From the NCBI GenBank assembly GCA_035578905.1, contig JAQJVL010001135.1:124001-188000 (forward strand): a DNA stretch of 64,000 nucleotides, read 5' to 3'. The notes beneath the pieces are model-generated. The model made no database searches. It was not told where the DNA came from and was given only the letters and a program-made list of their open reading frames with translations. Source of the stretch: Stictocephala bisonia. Lineage: Eukaryota > Arthropoda > Insecta > Hemiptera > Membracidae. The position numbers were made by a program, and so were the translations under genes. Below, piece after piece: positions 58,600 through 64,000 of this stretch. Each line of letters starts with the position of its first letter. Positions within the stretch are counted from its first letter, which is position 1.

Positions 58600-59901
58600 C
58601 TTTGTACACTCTAAAACTACCACTACCTTTGCAGACGACACTGCCATTAGTTATTTTGGGGAATCTTTGAATACGTTGGAATTTCAGCTTAACCATGACC
58701 TTGAAGCCATTCAATGGTGGTTTTGCAAAAATGATATGTTTTTGAGTACTCCTAAAACCAAGTTCATAATTTTTAACCTTCGAGGAGAATCAAAATTTGA
58801 TAATAAGATTATTTATAAGTGTATAGAATGTGTATGCAATAGAAATGTTTGTAATATAAAATGTCAAGAAATTACAAGTGAACCCTATATAAAATATTTA
58901 GGAATAGTCGTAGATAGTAACTTGAACTGGAAGCAGCATGTACTAGAATTAAGATCTAAGTTGAATAATGTTATACGTATATTTTATTTTCTACGAAATC
59001 TTTGTGACGGTAGTGTTTTAAGAATGTTATATTTTTCACTTGTTCATAGCAGACTTGAATACGGAATTACTTGTTGGGGGGAACTTATTTTTCAAATTTA
59101 AAATCCCTTTACAATATTCAAAAGAAGTTTATTAGAATCATATCCAAGAAAGCTACAAGGGAACCGTCTTTTCCTTTATTCACGATTTTGAGAATTTTAC
59201 CTTTGAGATATTTATACTTGTACAAGGTATTACAAATTTTCTTCGTTAGAAGTAAGGGGCATAAAAATAATTTGTATAAATCTAAGTTGAGAAATGCCAG
59301 CGACCTGGATATTCCAAAACCAGCTACAACTTTTTTCACAAAATCTTTTGCCTTTCTAGCACCTTATATGTTTAATCAACTGCCAATGGAAATTAAAAGC
59401 ATCAGTAACTCTCACTTATTCGTTAAATTATTGAGAAGTTGGTTGCTTACAAAAAACACGGTTGAAGACATTTTAAATGTTCAATAATGTCTTTCAAATT
59501 TTCTTTTTATTTATTTTATTATTTTATATAGGCTCTGAGTCACATTAGTTTTACTTACAATTTATTTTATTTTATAGTACAGTATGCTTTTGGAAGCTCT
59601 TTTTTCTATGTTGGTATTTTTATTTTTAGCCACTTTTTGAATTTGTATCTCACCTAGACCTCCTATCAGGCTTATGCTTTGGAGGTTTTTCCTTTTGTTT
59701 TCTCAAACGTAACTCTGTGTAAACGTAAATAACTGTGTAATTTCTTGTGTAGCAGGAATGATTGTAAATGTTATCATATTTTTGTTATGTGTATAATTTT
59801 TGTAAAGTCAGAACTGGCATTTTCAAACCTGTTTTGTAAATATGTACCATATATGTAAGATGTTTTGAGAAAATAAAGATTATTATTATTATTATTATTA
59901 A
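58600..59901 (+). mobile_element. 5'-truncated non-LTR retrotransposon
   Basis: Starts within the RT domain just before the ADDT motif and ends with 'aataaagattattattatta' ((ATT)n tail at 59879-59900). 5' truncation with a simple-repeat tail is the normal outcome of incomplete target-primed reverse transcription. It lies directly beyond the palindromic mariner. Confidence 0.8.
58625..59487 (+). pseudogene. Reverse transcriptase C-terminal part, one frameshift
   Basis: Opens with FADDTAISYFGESL (catalytic ADDT at about 58631), then MFLSTPKTKFIIFN, YIKYLGIVVDSNLNWKQHV and HSRLEYGITCWG. A loss of one base in or next to a G run at about 59079 shifts the frame. It continues NIQKKFIRIISKKATREP, LPLRYLYLYKVLQIFF and NQLPMEIKSISN to the stop at 59487. 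The palm core before ADDT is missing, so it is inactive. Confidence 0.85.
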
Positions 59902-60244
59902 AAATGTTTGAATTTTTCTGAGATAGACATAGTAAGATCTATTTTTCCAAATTAACAAAATTTCACACTCGGACACTCGGAAATGGGTAAACATTTATGT
60001 CAGCAGTCAATGATTGGTTCCAGTTCAGCTTTATATTAGAGATAACATTCAGCCCAACTGATCATCTGCATTCTGATTTTGTAGATTATTATTCAAAGTT
60101 TTATTAAACATCTTACTTCAGAGTACTACTAAGGATGGTTCATGATAGGTGGCATGGGTAAATTTATAATTAATAAATCTTTATACATTAGTGTGATATA
60201 CTATGAAAAACACATTGATAATCTATTTCCAATGTTTTGTACAG
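59902..60244. other. GMPS intron end, no feature seen
   Basis: AT-rich sequence ending in the acceptor 'ttttgtacag' at 60244. Confidence 0.5.
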
Positions 60245-60346
60245 GTGGTTAACAAAATGTTTTCTGAAGTGGGGAGTGTGCAGGGTATATCACGAGTATT
60301 GTACGATCTGACGTCTAAGCCTCCAGGGACTACAGAATGGGAATGA
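60245..60346 (+). CDS. GMPS: GMP synthase, last coding exon
   Basis: Acceptor 'ttttgtacag' is followed by 33 codons and TGA at 60344-60346. The translation starts VVNKMFSEVGSVQGISRVLY and ends DLTSKPPGTTEWE. The RVxYDxTSKPPxTxEWE terminus is the most conserved part of GMP synthases from bacteria (GuaA) to animals and helps form the XMP site at the dimer interface (family knowledge). Phase 0 fits the donor at 39944. The exon is undamaged. The 3' UTR follows, with AATAAA at 60754. Confidence 0.93.
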   Translation: MVNKMFSEVGSVQGISRVLYDLTSKPPGTTEWE

Positions 60347-60780
60347 TGGCCACCGACCCCGTACTCTTCTGGCCAACAACTTACAAGTGTCCAAACAGTG
60401 TCTAGTGATGTGACTCTAGCCTACTGAAGTATGACTTGAGTTTCTCGGGGGGAAAGCATGTTTTGCCTTGCTAGAGAGCATTCCGTATTGTTTCAGAAAG
60501 AACTTACAAATATAAACATAGTCAAACTGACTGAGTGTGTACACTTATTTATTAAAGCTTGTTTTACTCTAGAATAGATTGCTGTTTACTTGGGCCTATG
60601 CGGTACAAATATTTTTTTAACTGTAAATTTTAATGTCCTGTAATATTGTATTTTGTTTTCTTTACCAATTTATTGCTATTTTCTTTTAAAATCTTGGTTT
60701 AAGAGATGTTAATATTGATGATCCTGGATATAATATTTATATTAATTTATGCAAATAAATTTTAATACACCAAAATAAGA
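60347..60780 (+). other. GMPS: GMPS 3' untranslated region (probable)
   Basis: Sequence after the stop codon up to just beyond the AATAAA at 60754-60759. The exact cleavage site is not determined. Confidence 0.6.
60754..60759 (+). terminator. GMPS: Polyadenylation signal AATAAA
   Basis: First canonical AATAAA I find downstream of the GMPS stop codon on the + strand, about 410 bp into the 3' UTR. Confidence 0.6.
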
Positions 60781-60899
60781 CGAGTATATTGTGTTTCTAT
60801 TTATGTATTTCGCAACAATATTACATTACAGACTTTGCATACAGTAACAATGTAGCTTTAATACAAAATATCCAATGTAACTTGAAGTGCAACCAGTCT

Positions 60900-62700
60900 T
60901 AATCAGAATCAGAAATAACTTTATACATATGTTGTAAATGAATGGTGAGTGGCACACAATGCTAGAAACATATATAACTGATGTCACGAACTAATTCTTG
61001 TTTAAAAATAACTAAACAATCAGTACATATAATATTTCTTATCACAAATTTATTCCAATTCATGTAGGCAAATTAATCAAGTAGGGTTTATATTTGGCTT
61101 TTGATTTTTTTTACTGTCTTCTATAAACTTTATAAATTCATATATAATTTGTAACTATGTAATTTTGTTTTACAGAAAGTGATTAGTTCCCATAATAAAC
61201 CAGAAGTTAGTTTACCAATGATCCTGTGTGAGTCTTTGTTCCATGTCAGAGTACTATCCGATGTAAGGCCTAAAAATGTTATTTCACCAACTTTTATATA
61301 AGTGACACTGTCTATTTTATAATTTTCAATCTTATCTAAAAAAATAAAAAAGACTAACTATGTTTTCACATATCTCTGTATTAAACTCCATATAAATTGT
61401 TTTGATTCGCTTTAGGATTACACTTTTGCTCGACAACAATTATTTAAATTCTTAAACAATTGTTAAGGAATGCATAATTTTTCTATTTCTCCCTTAGTTT
61501 AATCATCAAGTGTTAATGTTGCATTATCTGAATATAAGTACAATTATTGACAAATTTCTGGAATCCCTTTTTAAGTAGCACAGAAACAACAATATCTAAG
61601 TATAGATCCCTGAGGAACCCGGATTTAAGTATTTTTAAATAATTAAATGTATTTAATTTTTTTATTGCTTTTACTATTGAAATATTCAATTTCCTCAATC
61701 AATGCCTGTTTGGTTAGTATTAGTTGAACCAATTGTATTCCTAACCATGAATACCTAGGAATGATAATTTAGCTAACAATTTAGAGTGACAAACACTATC
61801 AAACACCTTATGTAAATCCATAAAACGCATATTATTTTTCTCACCTCATCCAGACAGTCAACCACAGATTCAATTAATTTAGTGGCATCTGTGACGACTA
61901 GTTTGTTTTTAGGAAAACTGTGCTGAATATCATGTAGTAATTTGTTAATCTTGATAATTTGTCAGTATCTTAATTAATTACTTGATTAGTCGTTACATAT
62001 TCAAACATTTTGGATGTTGCTGGCAATAATGCAGGTGGGTGATTATTACCGGGCTCAAACTGATCACTTTAAAGAGAGGTTTAATTGTGATTATCTTTAA
62101 TTTTTCTAGGAAATTTCCAAACAACAAAGATGAGTTGACAACATGCAACATCGGATCAGTTAGATATTCGCTTGCATTTTCTAGATTCTTAATAACTTTA
62201 ACAATATCTCATTTATCAATTAATTTGCAATGAAAATTATTGTCAGTAAATAATTGCAGAATATTCAAATTTCCATGGTTACATTCAATTTTACTTAGTT
62301 CATTATTACATTAACACAATAATCATTAAACATTTCACAATATTTCAGCTACATTTTTTTCTATGAAATCGTCATTTTTAAAACATATGTTTTTGCCATT
62401 TATTTTAGAATTCCTAATTTCAGAGCTTATAATGTCCCATGTAGCGTGTCAACAGTTTTTTGAATTTTAAATTTTTCTACTAATTTTCTACTAAGTTTAG
62501 CTTAACTATTTTTGTATTTGAATTTAACACTATCAATATTCATTTTAGATTCGCCCTTTTTGGCAGTATTCGCCCTTTTTGGCAGTATTGCTTTCACTAT
62601 TTCAGTTATTCTTTTGAAATTTAAGATCTTCAGAGAACGAAGATTTTGTCTTACCAGTAATTAATTGTCTTCAAGACCAAAACTGTGCAAAAAAACAATC
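60900..62700 (-). mobile_element. Decayed non-LTR retrotransposon, antisense
   Basis: The 3' end is marked by 'aatcagaatcagaaataact' at about 60901, an AT-rich repeated tail when read on the minus strand. Right to left, the traces are: a linker with NIDSVKFKYKNS (about 62505-62545); ENASEYLTDPMLHVVNSSLL and KLKIITIKPLF (about 62190-62070); LLPATSKMFEYVTTNQVIN (about 62020-61970); KLIESVVDCLDE (about 61880); SKLLAKLS with GIHG (about 61775); and ITFLGLTSDSTLTWNKD near 61280-61230, the RT thumb. Many stops and indels. Clade jockey/CR1-like. Confidence 0.7.
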
Positions 62701-62943
62701 AACATTCTTATTCAGACAAATATTTTAAAACAAAATAAATAAATTTTATAATCATTCAATTCTATAGCAGTAGATGTCAGGTTACAAATATTTACATTAA
62801 AAGAGCATAAAATAAATAAAACAACATATTGTCAAAGTCACAGCCCTTCTTATTTTGTTAGCTGTTTACGCCAGTGGCATTTTTAATTTAGTCTGTACAA
62901 ACGTTGTTTTGGAACAACACGGTCAAAACCCTTCCAGCAAATT
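62701..62943. other. AT-rich spacer
   Basis: No feature recognised; leads into the tRNA-like sequence. Confidence 0.4.
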
Positions 62944-63024
62944 TGTAGTGGACATCCCGAGATTTGAACCTGTGACCATCTGCATATGAATCAGAAGTAC
63001 TAACCACTAAGCTAGCAAGAGGCT
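62944..63024 (-). other. tRNA-like sequence (SINE head or decayed tRNA)
   Basis: On the minus strand: A box 'tagcttagtgg' (63004-63014), then a possible anticodon arm 'tctg...caga' with loop TTCATAT (anticodon CAT), then B box 'ggttcaaatc' (62961-62970). Spacing suits a tRNA. The acceptor stem does not pair well, so a functional tRNA is unlikely. It sits at the left edge of the 136-bp array, and its A-box half recurs in every unit. Confidence 0.5.
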
Positions 63025-64000
63025 CTCTGAGGTGAGTAATTAGCACTCCTGACTTCAATGCAGGGGGTCACAGGTAGGGACGATCTACCTACTACTGACT
63101 GAAACAACAGCGTCAGTACTTCTTCATCAGATGTACTAACCACTAAGCTAGCAAGAGGCTCTCTGAAGTGAGTAATTAGCACACCTGACTTCAATGCAGG
63201 GGGTCACAGGTAGGGACGATCTACCTACTACTGACTGAAACAACAGCGTCAGTAGTTCTTCATCAGATGTACTAACCACTAAGCTAGCAAGAGGCTCTCT
63301 GAGGTGAGTAATTAGCACACCTGACTTCAATGCAGGGGGTCACAGGTAGGGACGATCTACCTACTACTGACTGAAACAACAGCGTCAGTAGTTCTTCATC
63401 AGATGTACTATCCACTAAGCTAGCAAGAGGCTCTCTGAGGTGAGTAATTAGCACTCCTGACTTCAATGCAGGGGGTCACAGGTAGGGACGATCTACCTAC
63501 TACTGACTGAAACAACAGCGTCAGTAGTTCTTCATCAGATGTACTAACCACTAAGCTAGCAAGAGGCTCTCTGAGGTGAGTAATTAGCACTCCTGACTTC
63601 AATGCAGGGGGTCACAGGTAGGGACCATCTACCTACTACTGACTGAAACAACAGCGTCAGTAGTTCTTCATCAGAAGTACTAACCACTAAGCTAGCAAGA
63701 GGCTCTCTGAGGTGAGTAATTAGCACTCCTGACTTCAATGCAGGGGGTCACAGGTAGAGACGATCTACCTACTACTGACTGAAACAACAGCGTCAGTAGT
63801 TCTTCATCAGATGTACTAACCACTAAGCTAGCAAGAGGCTCTCTGAGGTGAGTAAGTAGCACTCCTGACTTCAATGCAGGTAGGGACGATCTACCTACTA
63901 CTGACTGAAACAACAGCGTCAGTAGTTCTTCATCAGATGTACTAACCACTAAGCTAGCAAGAGGCTCTCTGAGGTGAGTAATTAGCACTCCTGACTTCAA
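62998..64000. repeat. 136-bp tandem array, at least 7.4 copies, continuing past the window
   Basis: 'taaccactaagctagcaaga' starts units at 63001, 63137, 63273, 63409 (variant 'tatccactaag'), 63545, 63681 and 63817. The next comes after about 120 bp because one unit lost about 16 bp near 63880. Copies are nearly identical. Each holds the A-box-like segment on the minus strand and 'gcaggggg tcacagg' on the plus strand. The 60-residue minus-strand open frames repeated every 136 bp are a by-product of the array. Confidence 0.95.

Noticed and set aside
62944..63024. Functional tRNA-Met gene
   Set aside because: A and B boxes and an anticodon-like loop are present, but the acceptor stem does not pair and the sequence grades into a tandem repeat.
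63012..64000. A series of nearly identical 60-residue minus-strand frames
   Set aside because: They repeat every 136 bp because of the tandem array; each ends in the next unit.

Overview
The window looks like AT-rich intronic and intergenic DNA from an arthropod, most probably an insect. That rests on the mix of mariner, piggyBac-like, pogo-like, hAT-like, Ty3/gypsy and jockey/CR1-type elements plus one spliced animal gene. I cannot name the species; a hemipteran is only a guess from the style of the elements. There are no operons, CRISPR arrays or other prokaryotic features.

The one host gene I can identify is GMP synthase (GMPS, + strand). Its last three coding exons are at 9765-9998, 39749-39944 and 60245-60346, all in phase 0. 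They are separated by introns of about 29.7 kb and 20.3 kb. The last exon ends in the family's C-terminal KPPGTTEWE and a TGA, and a polyadenylation signal lies at 60754. The first and last exons are clean. The middle exon has correct splice sites and almost the expected length but is scrambled by small indels.

Layout. 1-1.1 kb: RNase H end of a non-LTR retrotransposon (-). 1.1-2.6 kb: two minisatellite families, one inverted on itself. 5.9-6.8 kb: piggyBac-type transposase C-terminus (-). 7.3-7.9 kb: 86-bp tandem array. 9.2-9.5 kb: RT tail (-). 9.8-10.0 kb: GMPS exon. 10.0-11.4 kb: mariner with an uninterrupted transposase. 12.2-13.4 kb: TTAA-flanked piggyBac-like element. 13.7-14.0 kb: perfect 149-bp-arm palindrome. 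14.3-15.5 kb: RT remnant (-). 16.7-26.4 kb: Ty3/gypsy-type LTR retrotransposon (-) with 2.1-kb LTRs. 29.3-30.3 kb: deleted mariner. 30.8-38.0 kb: large hAT-like element. 39.7 kb: GMPS exon. 41.0-42.4 kb: broken mariner. 44.4-46.0 kb: pogo-like element containing a piggyBac-like one. 46.2-48.7 kb: Tc1/mariner-superfamily element with ~415-bp inverted repeats and a transposase broken by one stop codon. 50.0-54.2 kb: non-LTR retrotransposon split by a pogo-like element. 54.6 kb: minisatellite again. 56.2-57.4 kb: piggyBac-like element. 57.6-58.5 kb: palindrome of two mariner 5' halves. 58.6-59.9 kb: 5'-truncated non-LTR element. 60.2 kb: last GMPS exon. 60.9-62.7 kb: RT remnant (-). 63.0-64.0 kb: 136-bp tandem array seeded by a tRNA-like sequence.

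From roughly 24 to 42 kb, several unrelated features (LTR copy, mariners, hAT-like gene, GMPS exon) share a dense load of one- or two-base indels. Features outside that interval are much cleaner. This points to poorly polished sequence there, so some 'pseudogenes' in that interval may be artefacts.
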